From Ferrimonas sp. YFM (GTDB lineage: Bacteria; Pseudomonadota; Gammaproteobacteria; Enterobacterales; Shewanellaceae), in the NCBI RefSeq assembly GCF_030296015.1, contig NZ_AP027368.1, forward strand, positions 2,666,001 through 2,730,000: 64,000 nt of DNA. Direction: 5' to 3'. A program made the translations under genes and the position numbers. The notes beneath the pieces were generated by a model. The model saw only the letters and a list, made by a program, of their open reading frames with translations, was not told the DNA's origin and made no database searches. The first letter of the stretch is position 1; every line of letters begins with the position of its first letter. Positions 1 through 9,560 of this stretch are shown here, one piece after another.

Positions 1-225
1 GAAGAGGAGTGCATTGGTTGCACCAAGTGCATTCAAGCCTGCCCGGTAGATGCCATTGTTGGCACCGGCAAGCAGATGCACACCGTCATTGCCAAAGATT
101 GTACCGGCTGCGATCTGTGCGTAGCCCCCTGCCCCGTCGACTGCATCGACATGATTCCAGTGAAGACCACCAAACAGAACTGGAACTGGGATCTGAACCG
201 CATCGCGGTCACCGAGGTGGAGTGA
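1..225 (+). CDS. rsxB: RsxB/RnfB electron transport subunit, 3' part only
   Basis: The reading frame is open from the first base and stops with TGA at 223-225. The visible 74 residues hold two classic 4Fe-4S ferredoxin motifs, [12 protein letters not shown] and [12 protein letters not shown], as in the C-terminal half of RnfB/RsxB. The protein passes electrons within the membrane-bound Rnf/Rsx complex, which couples ferredoxin or NADH oxidation to ion pumping, or in the Rsx role keeps SoxR reduced. rsxC starts 8 bases after the stop, so they are one operon. The N-terminus lies outside the window. Confidence 0.95.
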   Translation, partial: EEECIGCTKCIQACPVDAIVGTGKQMHTVIAKDCTGCDLCVAPCPVDCIDMIPVKTTKQNWNWDLNRIAVTEVE

Positions 226-232
226 GTAAAGA

Positions 233-2980
233 ATGATTCAGACCCTGATTGAAGAGATCGACAGCGGCAAACTCTGGAGTTTTCCTGGAGGCATCCACCC
301 ACCGGAAAACAAGGAGCAGTCCAACCAGACGCCCATCGATTTGCTGCCCCTGCCGGAACTGTTCTATGTTCCGGTCAGCCAACACATCGGCCAACCGGGC
401 AACCTGCTGGTCAAAGTGGGTGACACGGTCAAGCGTGGCCAGCCCCTGACTCAAGCACAAGGCGCCATGAGCCTGCCTGTGCACGCTCCCACTTCAGGCA
501 CCATCGAAGCCATCGGCGACTGGGACGCCGCCCACCCCTCGGGCCTAAAAGAACTGACCATAACACTGCGTGCCGATGGCCAGGATGAATGGTTTGAGCG
601 CCACCCAATCAAGTCCCTGGATGAGCTGAGCCAGGAGGCGATCCTGGAGAAGATCCGCCTGGCCGGCATTGCCGGATTGGGCGGTGCCACCTTCCCCAGT
701 CACATCAAGCTGGCGCCTCGCAAGCCTATCGAGGTGCTGCTGATCAACGCCGCTGAGTGCGAGCCCTACATTACCGCCGATGACACCCTGATGCGCGAGT
801 TTGCCGCGGAGATCGTTCAAGGGCTGCGGGTTCTGGACAAGTTGCTGAGCCCCAAACGCATTCTGTTTGGCATCGAGGACAATAAGCCTCAGGCCATCGC
901 CGCCATGGAGCAGGCGATCAAGAACAGCCAGTTCGATCCCAAGCGACTGCTGGTGCGGGTGATCCCGACCAAGTACCCCTCTGGCAGTGAGAAACAACTG
1001 ATCCAGGTGCTCACTGGTCGTGAGGTGCCCACTGGCACCATCCCAGCTGAGATGGGCATGGTGATGCAGAATGTCGGTTCGGTGTTCGCCATCAAGCGCG
1101 CCATCTTCAATGACGAGCCACTGATTGAGCGGGTGGTGACCGTGACCGGCGAGCGCAGTAAACAGCCCGGCAACTACTGGGTTCGTCTGGGGACACCCAT
1201 AGACTGGCTGCTGGAGCACACCCGATTTAAGCCTCAACTGTTTGGTCAGAAGGCGATCATGGGGGGGCCGATGATGGGCTTTACCCTGCCAAGCCTCAAG
1301 GCACCGGTGATCAAATCCACCAACTGCATCCTGGTGCCCAGCCGCAAAGAGCTGCCCGGCCACGCCAGAGAGCTGGCCTGTATCCGCTGCGGAGAGTGTG
1401 CCAAAGCCTGCCCGGCACAGCTGCAGCCACAACAGCTGTATTGGCATGCGCGAGCCAAGGAGTTGGATAAGGCCCAGGCGCTGAACCTGCGTGACTGCAT
1501 CGAATGCGGCGCCTGCGCCTATGTTTGCCCATCAGACATTCCACTGGTGCAGTACTACCGAGTGGCCAAGGCCGCCATCCGTCACGAAGAGCAGAAACAA
1601 CAAAAAGCGGAGGCCGCCAAGATCCGCTTCGAAGCCCGACAGGCACGCCTCGAGGCGGAGAAACAGGAGCGCGAGAATCGCCACAAGGCTGCCTCCGCCA
1701 GACGCCGTGGCACCACGCCGGCTCCAGAAAGCGACGCGGTCCAGGCGGCCCTGGCACGCATCAAGAAAGCCAAACCTGAGGCCACAGAGGAACACAAGAG
1801 TGGCGAGCAGGATATGGCGGCACTGCGCGCCCAACGGAAAGCCCAGGCCCGCGCCGCCAAGGCTCAGAAAGCGGAAAGCGGAGAAGAAACTCCAGCCCCA
1901 GATTCACGTCAGGATGCCGTAGCGGCCGCGGTCGCCAGAGCCAAAGCCAAGCGCGACGCCCAGGCGTCTCAAACTGAGGATCCGAAGAAAGCTGCGGTTG
2001 CTGCCGCAGTGGCCAGGGCCAAGGCAAAACAAGCTGCCGACCAGAATGGGCAATCTGAGCCCGCACCGGCCGAAGACAAGCGCAAAGCCGCAGTCGCCGC
2101 TGCCATCGCCAAGGCCAAAGCCAAGCAGGCCGGCGTTCAAAACGAACAAGCTGAGCCCGCACCGGCCGAAGACAAGCGCAAGGCCGCTGTGGCCGCTGCC
2201 ATCGCCAAGGCCAAAGCCAAGCAGGCCGGCGTTCAAAACGAACAAGCTGAGCCCGCCCCGGCCGAAGACAAGCGCAAGGCAGCAGTCGCCGCAGCCGTCG
2301 CCAAGGCCAAAGCCAAGCAGGCCGGCGCTCAAAGCGAACAAGCTGAGCCCGCCCCGGCCGAGGACAAGCGCAAGGCGGCGGTGGCCGCTGCCATCGCCAA
2401 GGCCAAAGCCAAACAAGCCGCCGCCCAGGGTGAACAAACAGAGCCCGCCCCGGCCGAGGACAAGCGCAAGGCCGCGGTGGCCGCCGCCATCGCCAAGGCC
2501 AAAGCCAAACAAGCCGCCGCCCAGGGTGAACAAACAGAGCCCGCCCCGGCCGAGGACAAGCGCAAAGCCGCGGTGGCCGCCGCCATCGCCAAGGCCAAAG
2601 CCAAACAGGCCGCCGAGCAGGGTGAACAAACAGAGCCCGCCCCGACCGAGGACAAGCGCAAGGCCGCGGTGGCTGCCGCCATCGCCAAGGCCAAAGCCAA
2701 ACAAGCCGCCGCCCAGGGTGAACAAACAGAGCCCGCCCCGGCGGAGGACAAGCGCAAGGCCGCGGTGGCCGCTGCCATCGCCAAGGCCAAAGCCAAGCAA
2801 GCCGGCGAGCAACAACCCCAGGGCGAGACAGCTGACACCCAGTCTCCAGACTCCGAGGCCAGTGCCGAAGATGCCAGAAAAGCCGCGGTTGCCCGGGCCA
2901 TTGCCAAGGCGAAGGCCAAGCAAGCCGCAGCTAAAGAACACGCGCAGCAAGATGCTGCCTCAAGAACGGACGAGCAGTAA
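233..2980 (+). CDS. rsxC: RsxC/RnfC electron transport subunit with long repeat tail
   Basis: RnfC, the peripheral NADH/ferredoxin-side subunit of the Rnf/Rsx complex. It is 915 residues, longer than the about 740 of E. coli RsxC. Residues 1-450 are the conserved core: an N-terminal RnfC domain, the NADH/FMN-type middle domain and two 4Fe-4S motifs, CIRCGECAKACP from residue 383 and CIECGACAYVCP from residue 422. The rest is a charged Ala/Lys-rich tail. From about residue 586 the tail consists of 32-residue repeats containing KAAVAAAIAKAKAKQA, each ending in acidic and proline-rich sequence. Such tails are known in other gammaproteobacterial RnfC proteins and vary in copy number. rsxD follows after 3 bases. 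Confidence 0.96.
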   Translation: MIQTLIEEIDSGKLWSFPGGIHPPENKEQSNQTPIDLLPLPELFYVPVSQHIGQPGNLLVKVGDTVKRGQPLTQAQGAMSLPVHAPTSGTIEAIGDWDAAHPSGLKELTITLRADGQDEWFERHPIKSLDELSQEAILEKIRLAGIAGLGGATFPSHIKLAPRKPIEVLLINAAECEPYITADDTLMREFAAEIVQGLRVLDKLLSPKRILFGIEDNKPQAIAAMEQAIKNSQFDPKRLLVRVIPTKYPSGSEKQLIQVLTGREVPTGTIPAEMGMVMQNVGSVFAIKRAIFNDEPLIERVVTVTGERSKQPGNYWVRLGTPIDWLLEHTRFKPQLFGQKAIMGGPMMGFTLPSLKAPVIKSTNCILVPSRKELPGHARELACIRCGECAKACPAQLQPQQLYWHARAKELDKAQALNLRDCIECGACAYVCPSDIPLVQYYRVAKAAIRHEEQKQQKAEAAKIRFEARQARLEAEKQERENRHKAASARRRGTTPAPESDAVQAALARIKKAKPEATEEHKSGEQDMAALRAQRKAQARAAKAQKAESGEETPAPDSRQDAVAAAVARAKAKRDAQASQTEDPKKAAVAAAVARAKAKQAADQNGQSEPAPAEDKRKAAVAAAIAKAKAKQAGVQNEQAEPAPAEDKRKAAVAAAIAKAKAKQAGVQNEQAEPAPAEDKRKAAVAAAVAKAKAKQAGAQSEQAEPAPAEDKRKAAVAAAIAKAKAKQAAAQGEQTEPAPAEDKRKAAVAAAIAKAKAKQAAAQGEQTEPAPAEDKRKAAVAAAIAKAKAKQAAEQGEQTEPAPTEDKRKAAVAAAIAKAKAKQAAAQGEQTEPAPAEDKRKAAVAAAIAKAKAKQAGEQQPQGETADTQSPDSEASAEDARKAAVARAIAKAKAKQAAAKEHAQQDAASRTDEQ
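1988..2860 (+). repeat. 96-bp tandem coding repeats in rsxC
   Basis: Eight uninterrupted 96-bp units run from 1988 to 2755, each encoding a 32-residue KAAVAAAIAKAKAKQA unit plus linker. A ninth unit with a divergent linker starts at 2756, and a degenerate tenth follows near 2878. The frame is kept because 96 is divisible by three. Units in the middle are nearly identical at the nucleotide level, which suggests recent slippage or recombination. Confidence 0.9.
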
Positions 2981-2983
2981 ACG

Positions 2984-4039
2984 ATGGCTTTTAAGATCGC
3001 CTCCTCCCCCCATGCCACAGTGCATACCAAGACCCATCAGGTGATGCAGAGGGTGGCTCTGTGCACCCTGCCTGGTGTTGCCGCCCAGTGGTACTTCTTC
3101 GGCTGGGGCAATCTGATACAGATAGCCCTGGCCATCACCGTTGCCGTGCTGGTGGAAGCGCTGTTTATGGTGGCGCGCGGCCGTTCGGTGAGCAGCGCCA
3201 TTGGCGACTACACCGCTGTGCTGACCGGTCTGCTGCTGGGGATCTGCATGCCCTCCCTGGCCCCTTGGTGGATTGTGGTTCTGGGTAGCCTGTTCGCCAT
3301 TGCCGTGGCCAAACAGCTCTATGGCGGACTGGGCCAGAACCTGTTCAACCCCGCCATGGTCGCCTATGTGGCCCTGCTGATCTCCTTCCCTGTACAGATG
3401 ACCGCCTGGATGCCCCCTCAGGCTCTGGCTGCCAATGTCCTGAGTTTCGGCGACTCTCTGCAGATGATCTTCCTGGGCAGCAACAGCCTGGAACTGACCA
3501 TTAGCCAGTTGGCTGTGGGTGTGGACGGGGTCACCATGGCCACACCTCTGGACACCCTCAAAACCGATCTGACCCTGGGTCTGACCGCCGGAGAGAGCTT
3601 CTCCAAACCCATCTTCGTGGATAATCTCGGCGTAGGTTGGGTCTGGGTGAATGCCGCTTTCCTGCTGGGGGGGCTGATCATGCTCCAGCAGAAACTGATT
3701 CGCTGGCAGATCCCGGTATCCGTGCTGCTTGCCCTGGGGCTCAGTGCCATTCTCGGCACCATGTTGCACCCCGACGGCACCGGCGGCCTGATGTTCCACT
3801 GGTTCTCAGGTGCGGCCATGTTTGGTGCCTTCTTCATCGCCACCGACCCGGTTACCGCCGCCAGCAGCCCCAAGGGCCGGCTGATCTTTGGTGCCATCAT
3901 CGGTGTGCTGGTGTTCGTCATCCGCAGCTTTGGCGGTTACCCCGACGCCTTTGCTTTTGCCGTACTGCTGGCCAACATGTGTGCGCCTATGATTGACCAC
4001 TACACCCGACCACGCACCTACGGACACGGGAGCCTCTGA
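2984..4039 (+). CDS. rsxD: RsxD/RnfD membrane subunit
   Basis: RnfD, an integral membrane subunit of the Rnf/Rsx complex that carries covalent FMN. The 351-residue protein has many hydrophobic segments. It contains the flavinylation motif GVTMATP, whose Thr187 matches the position known to carry FMN in this family. It lies 3 bases after rsxC, and its TGA overlaps the ATG of rsxG. Length and gene order are those of other gammaproteobacterial rsx operons. Confidence 0.95.
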   Translation: MAFKIASSPHATVHTKTHQVMQRVALCTLPGVAAQWYFFGWGNLIQIALAITVAVLVEALFMVARGRSVSSAIGDYTAVLTGLLLGICMPSLAPWWIVVLGSLFAIAVAKQLYGGLGQNLFNPAMVAYVALLISFPVQMTAWMPPQALAANVLSFGDSLQMIFLGSNSLELTISQLAVGVDGVTMATPLDTLKTDLTLGLTAGESFSKPIFVDNLGVGWVWVNAAFLLGGLIMLQQKLIRWQIPVSVLLALGLSAILGTMLHPDGTGGLMFHWFSGAAMFGAFFIATDPVTAASSPKGRLIFGAIIGVLVFVIRSFGGYPDAFAFAVLLANMCAPMIDHYTRPRTYGHGSL

Positions 4040-4671
4040 TGCTGAACTCCATGAAACGTAATGGCCTGGTGCTGGCGCTGTTTGGCATGGCGGCCACCGC
4101 CCTGGTGGCGGTGACCCATCAACTGACCGAAGACAGGATCTACGAGCAGCAGCAAAAGCAGCTGCTGAAAACCCTGCACCAGATTCTGCCTGCCGAGGAG
4201 TACGACATCCCTCTGCATCAAAGCTGTCACCTGATCACCAGTCACCAGTACCTGGGCACAGAGGAGCCTCAGCGCGCCTTTCTGGCACTCAAAGAGGGGC
4301 GCCCTGTGGGCCTGGCCATGGAGACCACGGCCCCCGATGGTTACAACGGTGATATTCACCTGATTGTGGGCATCGACTGGAATGAAAATCTGTTGGGGGT
4401 TCGCACCCTGAGTCACAAGGAAACCCCCGGGCTGGGCGATGGCATCGAACTGCGCAAGTCTGACTGGGTGCTGAGCTTCGCCGGGTATCGCCTGAAGGAT
4501 GAGAAGGACAAGCGCATCAGCGTCAAAAAGGATGGCGGTGAATTCGATCAGTTTACCGGCGCCACCATCACCCCACGCGCCTACACCAAGGCGGTGCGCA
4601 ACACCCTGAACTACGTGCGCCGCTTTAAAGAAGAGATCCCCTCTGCCCCCCAGTGTGGAGAGAAACGATGA
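4039..4671 (+). CDS. rsxG: RsxG/RnfG FMN-binding subunit
   Basis: RnfG, a periplasm-facing subunit with one N-terminal membrane anchor (about residues 7-25) and an FMN-binding domain. The flavinylation site is TGATIT, with Thr176 as the expected FMN-phosphate attachment residue. Length is 210 residues, typical for the family. It overlaps rsxD at one base and rsxE by ATGA, so the three genes are probably translationally coupled. Confidence 0.95.
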   Translation: MLNSMKRNGLVLALFGMAATALVAVTHQLTEDRIYEQQQKQLLKTLHQILPAEEYDIPLHQSCHLITSHQYLGTEEPQRAFLALKEGRPVGLAMETTAPDGYNGDIHLIVGIDWNENLLGVRTLSHKETPGLGDGIELRKSDWVLSFAGYRLKDEKDKRISVKKDGGEFDQFTGATITPRAYTKAVRNTLNYVRRFKEEIPSAPQCGEKR

Positions 4672-5360
4672 GCCAACTCAAAGAGATCGCCTGGCAGGGC
4701 TTGTGGAAGAACAACCCTGGTCTGGTTCAGTTACTGGGACTCTGTCCCTTGCTGGCGGTGAGCAATACCCTGACCAACGCCCTGGGTCTGGGGCTGGCCA
4801 CCATGGTCGTGCTGATCGCCTCCAACATGCTGGTGGCCGGTCTGCGCAAAGGGATTCCCGATGAAGTGCGCATCCCCATCTACGTGATGATCATCGCCGC
4901 CCTGGTGACCTGCGTGCAGCTGCTGGTTAACGCCTATGCCTATGGCCTCTACCTGTCATTGGGGATCTTCCTGCCTCTGATCGTAACCAACTGCGTGATC
5001 ATTGGCCGGGCGGAAGCCTTCGCATCGAAGAACTCGGTGGCTCACGCCGCCTTCGATGGCCTGATGATGTCTCTGGGCTTCCTGTTGGTCTTGTGCCTGT
5101 TGGGCGGGGTGCGTGAACTTTTGGGTCAGGGCACCCTGTTCGATGGCGCCGAGTTGCTGCTGGGGGATTGGGCCACCGCCCTGCGCATTGAGCTGTGGCA
5201 GGTGCAAAGCCCCTTCCTGCTGGCCCTGCTGCCTCCAGGTGCCTTTATTGCCATGGGCCTGCTCATCGCAGCCAAGAACGCCATGAATGACAAGGTCGAG
5301 TCGGCCTTTGCCCAGAAAAAGGAAGCCGTTAAGATTGAGCGTGCCCGGGTCACCAACTGA
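4668..5360 (+). CDS. rsxE: RsxE/RnfE membrane subunit
   Basis: RnfE, an integral membrane subunit related to NqrD. The 230-residue protein has about six hydrophobic helices and the family segment [16 protein letters not shown] chose the ATG at 4668, which overlaps the rsxG stop as ATGA and follows a GGAGAG stretch. An in-frame GTG at 4653 would add five residues. nth begins 44 bases downstream, the usual order in E. coli and Shewanella. Confidence 0.95.
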   Translation: MSQLKEIAWQGLWKNNPGLVQLLGLCPLLAVSNTLTNALGLGLATMVVLIASNMLVAGLRKGIPDEVRIPIYVMIIAALVTCVQLLVNAYAYGLYLSLGIFLPLIVTNCVIIGRAEAFASKNSVAHAAFDGLMMSLGFLLVLCLLGGVRELLGQGTLFDGAELLLGDWATALRIELWQVQSPFLLALLPPGAFIAMGLLIAAKNAMNDKVESAFAQKKEAVKIERARVTN

Positions 5361-5404
5361 TCCGGCAGCGCACACAGGCTCTGAACAGGGAACGCAAACA
5401 CATA

Positions 5405-6046
5405 ATGAATAAAGAGAAACGGCTGGAGATCCTGACCCGGCTCAGGGACAACAACCCTCACCCCACTACCGAACTGGAGTTCTCTACCCCCTATGAGTTG
5501 CTGGTGGCGGTGGCGTTGTCCGCCCAGGCCACCGACGTAAGCGTCAACAAGGCTACCCGCCACCTCTTCCCCGCCGCCAACACGCCTCAGGCGATGCTGG
5601 ATCTGGGCGCAGAAGGGGTAAAGGAGTACATCAAGACCATAGGTCTGTACAACACCAAGGCGGAGAACGTCATCAAGGCGGCACAGATCCTGGTGGATAA
5701 GCATGGTGGTGAAGTCCCCGAGGACAGAGCAGCCCTGGAAGCCCTGCCTGGGGTCGGCCGCAAGACGGCCAATGTGGTGCTGAACACCACCTTTGGCTGG
5801 CCCACCATTGCCGTGGACACCCACATCTACCGGGTGTCCAATCGCACCAAGTTTGCCATGGGCAAAAATGTGGATCAGGTGGAGCAGAAACTGTTGAAGG
5901 TGGTGCCTGCGGAATTCAAGGTAGACGTGCACCACTGGCTGATTCTTCATGGACGCTACACCTGCCTGGCTCGCAAACCCAGGTGCGGCAGTTGCATCAT
6001 CGAGGACCTGTGCGAATTTAAGGAAAAGGTCTACCCAGAGGAATAA
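5405..6046 (+). CDS. nth: Endonuclease III (DNA glycosylase/AP lyase)
   Basis: Nth removes oxidised pyrimidines from DNA and cuts the abasic site. The 213 residues show the helix-hairpin-helix LPGVGRKTANV with catalytic Lys120, the catalytic Asp138 in VDTHIYRVSNR, and a C-terminal 4Fe-4S site with spacing C-X6-C-X2-C-X5-C (CLARKPRCGSCIIEDLC). Both catalytic residues fall at the E. coli positions. It is the last gene of the rsx operon and is followed by a clear terminator. Confidence 0.97.
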   Translation: MNKEKRLEILTRLRDNNPHPTTELEFSTPYELLVAVALSAQATDVSVNKATRHLFPAANTPQAMLDLGAEGVKEYIKTIGLYNTKAENVIKAAQILVDKHGGEVPEDRAALEALPGVGRKTANVVLNTTFGWPTIAVDTHIYRVSNRTKFAMGKNVDQVEQKLLKVVPAEFKVDVHHWLILHGRYTCLARKPRCGSCIIEDLCEFKEKVYPEE

Positions 6047-6052
6047 TCACCC

Positions 6053-6077
6053 AGCCGGACACAGTCCGGCTTTTTTA
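6053..6077 (+). terminator. Terminator of rsx-nth operon
   Basis: AGCCGGAC-ACA-GTCCGGCT hairpin followed by a T run, six bases after the nth stop. Confidence 0.9.
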
Positions 6078-6788
6078 TCTGCGAACAACGTTTGCGTTGC
6101 TATTTTACAGGCGAAAGCGCGTCATTCTCGATCCGGTCTCGTATGAAGAGCCAGCCAATTAAGCAAACAATAAAAACGTTATAAAAAATTAATTAAATCA
6201 CTCGAGCAATACACTTAAGCCGCTCAGATTCCCCGCAGCTCACAGAAGATAAGGCAAGGATGAGCAGGATCTCACACCCAGGTTGGGCCTGTATGGCCTG
6301 TATGGCCTGTATGGCCTGATAGGCGGTTTGAACCTGATGGCACCGGCCTTCCGCTCATCCATTCACTCAGCACGTTACTCTTACTTATTGCCACTCGGTA
6401 GCTTAGCTGAATTGCAGTGCTCACTCCGTCCGCCCCTGCCTCGAAGCCAACACCCGATCGCCATGACTGCCTGCAGTATGTTCTTTGAACCGAAGACGAA
6501 CTTTTTTGTAAAAGTTTCAATTTTTTTGTACTAAAGCTCCCTTTTAACATTTGCGTTATCTATGCCGTTTTTCGCATAGAGAATCGCCAACAAGATAGAC
6601 CAAAACCCTGCCCATTCTAACCTTCAAAATCGGACGGAAAATTCACAAGCGCATAGTTATGCAGAGCGCAAACTTTAATAAACTCTTAACCAAAAACACC
6701 AATTGCAAAACAACCCCGCCCGCTAATTTACCCCCTTTACATTGTTTGTTACTTTACCTTCAATTTTCACTGTAAAAGGTTGTTCGTT
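6078..6788. other. Long AT-rich intergenic region with a 9-bp microsatellite
   Basis: There is no convincing gene in these 711 bases; an 83-codon plus-strand frame lacks recognisable features. At 6286-6319 the 9-base unit GGCCTGTAT is repeated almost four times. The second half (6480-6780) is AT-rich and must hold the promoter of the downstream lipoprotein gene. I see no clear single -35/-10 pair there. Confidence 0.6.
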
Positions 6789-8996
6789 ATGAGAAGTCTT
6801 AAAGATTGGCAGCTTAGTCCCATCGCTACTGCTGTCATAGCTTCCACGCTATTGTTAACTGCATGTGACGGTGACGACGGCAATGACGGTCTTAATTCGC
6901 TGGTTACTCAGACAGAGATCGGTAGCACCGACCAATGCACATTTGGCGGCGTGCGAATCGACAGCGGCGTGGATACCGATAGAAATGGCACTCTGGATAG
7001 TGGCGAGATCAACTCCACCAGTTATCTGTGTGAAGAAGACGGCTTCTGGTTACAGCTGCTGCACTTCGCCGATATCGATGGCAATGAAGCCACCGCACTG
7101 GACACCGTAGACGAGTTCTCCGCTCTGGTTGACGGCTTCCGTAATGACGAAAGATACGGCCTGGATACCCTGGTGCTCTCCTCTGGCGACAACGTCATTG
7201 CGGGCCCTCGCTGGTTTGCTGCAGAAAACAGCGACGTACGCGCCATCACCGGCAGCAACGAGCCCGGTCATGTGGACCACCTGTGGATGAACGAGTTTGG
7301 TGTTGCTGCCACTGCCTTGGGCAACCATGACCTCGACCAGGGCCCAGGCGAACTGGTTGACGCAACCTCCAGTGAGTCCAAGAACGGCGTGACCTTCCCA
7401 GGCACCCAGTTCCCCTATCTGGCCGCTAACGTAGATTTCAGTGCCGACGAAGACTTCACCGACATCATCGGCCAAGATGGCGAAGACGCCAGCCTGCTGG
7501 GTGGCAAGTTTGCCGGCAGCGCCATCGTTCGCCTCGGCGGCGAGCGAGTGGGTATTGTTGGCGCCTCCACCCCAGACCTGCCTAACATCACCTCCACCGG
7601 TGACCTGACCATCGCCGGCAGCACCTCTGAGATCGCTGAACTTGCTGCTGCCCTGCAGCCCACCATCGATGCCCTTACCGATGCCGGCATCGACAAGATC
7701 GTTGTCGTTGCACATATGCAGCAGATCAGCATCGAAAAGGCTCTGGCCGGTGCCCTGAAGAATGTCGACATCATTGTCGCCGGTGGTTCCAACACCCGCA
7801 TGGGTGACTCCACTGACACCCTGTTCCCCGGTGACACCGAGTTTGCCGAGGATTATCCTTTCCAGACCACCGACGCCGACGGCAACCCCACTCTGGTTGT
7901 GAACGTTGACGGTGACTACAAGTATCTGGGCCGTCTGGTTGTTGCGTTCGATAAAGCTGGCCACGTCATTCCCAGCCTGCTGGACAAGAACCTCAATGGC
8001 TCCTGGGCCAGTACCGAAGAGAACGTCAATCTCGTAGACGGCGTCAGGAACGCACGCGTCATTGAGACCCGTGATGCCCTTCAAGGGGTGATCTCCAGCC
8101 AGTTTAACAACGTCATCGGCCACACCGACGTGTACCTGGAAGGACGTCGCGGCGAAGTGCGCACTCAGGAAACCAACCTGGGTAACCTGACCTCCGACGC
8201 CATGATCGCCTATGCAGAGCAGTGCACCGAACTGACCAATGTACTGGCGCTGAGAAACGGCGGCGGTATCCGTGCTGAAATCGGTAACGCTGTGACCACA
8301 GGTCTGACTACCGAGTTCTTCCCTCCATTCAACGATGGTCTGGAAACGGCCAAGCCTGGTGATGTCAGTGAAGGTCACATGCGCAGCACCCTGCGTTTCG
8401 ACAACGGCCTGGTGGTTGTTGATGTGACTGGCGCTCAGCTTAAGGCGCTGCTGGAGCATGGCGTAGCAGCCACAGCCGCTGGTGCAACTCCGGGTCAGTT
8501 CCCGCAAGTGGGCGGCATCTCCTTCGGCTTTGATCCTGCACTGGAAGCCGGTTCCCGTATCACCGACCTTTGGGTTGATACCGACGACAACAACATCCCT
8601 GACACCGCCCTGTACACCGCAGGCGAAGCCCAGGCTGCTGCTGCCGACACCTACCAGGTTGTGACTCTGAACTTCCTGGCCAACGGTGGTGACCAGTACC
8701 CCTTTGCTGACCAGTCCACCAACCGCAGACAGCTGTACAGCTCTGTTGGCTTCGGTGACCCCGATGCGGATGACAACGACCTGCCAGACTTCCCTGTCCT
8801 GACCTCCTGTGACAACGGTGCTCAATCTGACTTCAGCTACACCGGTGGCGAACAGGATGCGGTTGCTGAGTACTTCCTGGCAAACTATGCCGATGCCGCC
8901 AACGGCTTCGACATTGCGGATACTGCCCCTGCCGATGACCGCAGAATCCAAAACCTGAGTGTCATCAGCGAGTTCGTGGCTCCTGTGACCCCATAA
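6789..8996 (+). CDS. 5'-nucleotidase/metallophosphatase family lipoprotein
   Basis: A secreted lipoprotein of the UshA/5'-nucleotidase superfamily. The start at ATG 6789 gives MRSLKDW, a hydrophobic stretch and the lipobox LLTAC; an upstream TTG at 6780 is in frame but less likely. Residues 20-80 form a small Cys-containing module with CTFGGVRIDSG and DRNGTLDSGEI, common ahead of such surface proteins in marine gammaproteobacteria. The metallophosphatase domain shows SSGDN, GNHD and VVAHM; the C-terminal domain shows NLTSDAMIAY and NGGGIRAEI. The first metal motif reads D95-I-D97 instead of D-x-H, and the usual final G-H-x-H is GGSNTR. It is therefore a divergent subgroup and its substrate is unknown. 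Confidence 0.85.
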   Translation: MRSLKDWQLSPIATAVIASTLLLTACDGDDGNDGLNSLVTQTEIGSTDQCTFGGVRIDSGVDTDRNGTLDSGEINSTSYLCEEDGFWLQLLHFADIDGNEATALDTVDEFSALVDGFRNDERYGLDTLVLSSGDNVIAGPRWFAAENSDVRAITGSNEPGHVDHLWMNEFGVAATALGNHDLDQGPGELVDATSSESKNGVTFPGTQFPYLAANVDFSADEDFTDIIGQDGEDASLLGGKFAGSAIVRLGGERVGIVGASTPDLPNITSTGDLTIAGSTSEIAELAAALQPTIDALTDAGIDKIVVVAHMQQISIEKALAGALKNVDIIVAGGSNTRMGDSTDTLFPGDTEFAEDYPFQTTDADGNPTLVVNVDGDYKYLGRLVVAFDKAGHVIPSLLDKNLNGSWASTEENVNLVDGVRNARVIETRDALQGVISSQFNNVIGHTDVYLEGRRGEVRTQETNLGNLTSDAMIAYAEQCTELTNVLALRNGGGIRAEIGNAVTTGLTTEFFPPFNDGLETAKPGDVSEGHMRSTLRFDNGLVVVDVTGAQLKALLEHGVAATAAGATPGQFPQVGGISFGFDPALEAGSRITDLWVDTDDNNIPDTALYTAGEAQAAAADTYQVVTLNFLANGGDQYPFADQSTNRRQLYSSVGFGDPDADDNDLPDFPVLTSCDNGAQSDFSYTGGEQDAVAEYFLANYADAANGFDIADTAPADDRRIQNLSVISEFVAPVTP

Positions 8997-9014
8997 GTCC
9001 ATCAACGACTTGTC

Positions 9015-9052
9015 AAAGCCCCATGGTGCCAGAAGCACTGTGGGGCTTTTTT
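9015..9052 (+). terminator. Terminator after the 5'-nucleotidase gene
   Basis: AAAGCCCCA paired with TGGGGCTTT around an inner TGCC/GCA stem, ending in a T run. Confidence 0.85.
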
Positions 9053-9179
9053 CATCGTCGTCCTTGGGCATCACTTTGAGAAAAAGTGGAACTTGAAAGC
9101 TGAGAATCGGCAGAAGCGGACGGCCACACCTTCGTGGAACGGCTCAGGGCGGCAAAGACAATGGGACGAATACCGCCAC

Positions 9180-9560
9180 TTAGTCCATGCGGTTCCCCAG
9201 ATTGCTGACCAGGTGAATCAATCCTCCCGGGGCACTGATCCAAAACCCCTTATCCCCATCCGGCAGAGGCGCAATCTCGTCACGGCGCACCACACCGTGC
9301 TGAGCCAGATAAAAGGCGGCGTCCGCTTCATCCGCAGTGGCCAGGTGCAGCCAGATCTCTGTGCGGCTAATGCAATCCACTTCACACAGAACCAATCGGA
9401 GTGCGCCGAAGCAAAACGCGTGAGCGCCAAGTGAGGGTTTGCAGAAATTCACGTCCTCCTCGAGCTGGAGGATATCGCGGTAGAAGCTCAGGGTCTGGGT
9501 GAATTCGTGGGGAGGGATGCGCACCAACAGAGTGCTGCCCCCTTCGAATCTGGGTTTCAT
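9180..9560 (-). CDS. VOC-superfamily (glyoxalase/bleomycin resistance-like) protein
   Basis: A 126-residue protein with the pattern of a vicinal-oxygen-chelate fold: an early LLVRIPPHEFTQTLSFYRDIL segment, a middle LRLVLCEVD strand and a late GFWISAPGGLIHLVSN strand. The ATG at 9560 is preceded by AAGGA at good spacing; an upstream GTG would add 10 residues. The metal ligands of true glyoxalase I are not obvious. Its function cannot be stated beyond the fold. It stands alone, facing the next gene's start. Confidence 0.75.
   Translation of the reverse strand: MKPRFEGGSTLLVRIPPHEFTQTLSFYRDILQLEEDVNFCKPSLGAHAFCFGALRLVLCEVDCISRTEIWLHLATADEADAAFYLAQHGVVRRDEIAPLPDGDKGFWISAPGGLIHLVSNLGNRMD

Noticed and set aside
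1988-2860. CRISPR array (regular repeats)
   Set aside because: The units are contiguous and coding, with no unique spacers.
1904-2950. A 348-codon minus-strand frame and a plus-strand frame of equal length across the rsxC repeats
   Set aside because: Both are shadows of the in-frame 96-bp repeat; composition is a frame-shifted reading of KAAVAAAIAKAK units.
6283-6534. 83-codon frame containing the 9-bp microsatellite
   Set aside because: Repeat-derived start (GLYGLYGLYG), no ribosome site, no family.
7050-9074. A 674-codon minus-strand frame opposite the 5'-nucleotidase gene
   Set aside because: Antisense shadow; the plus strand has lipobox and enzyme motifs.
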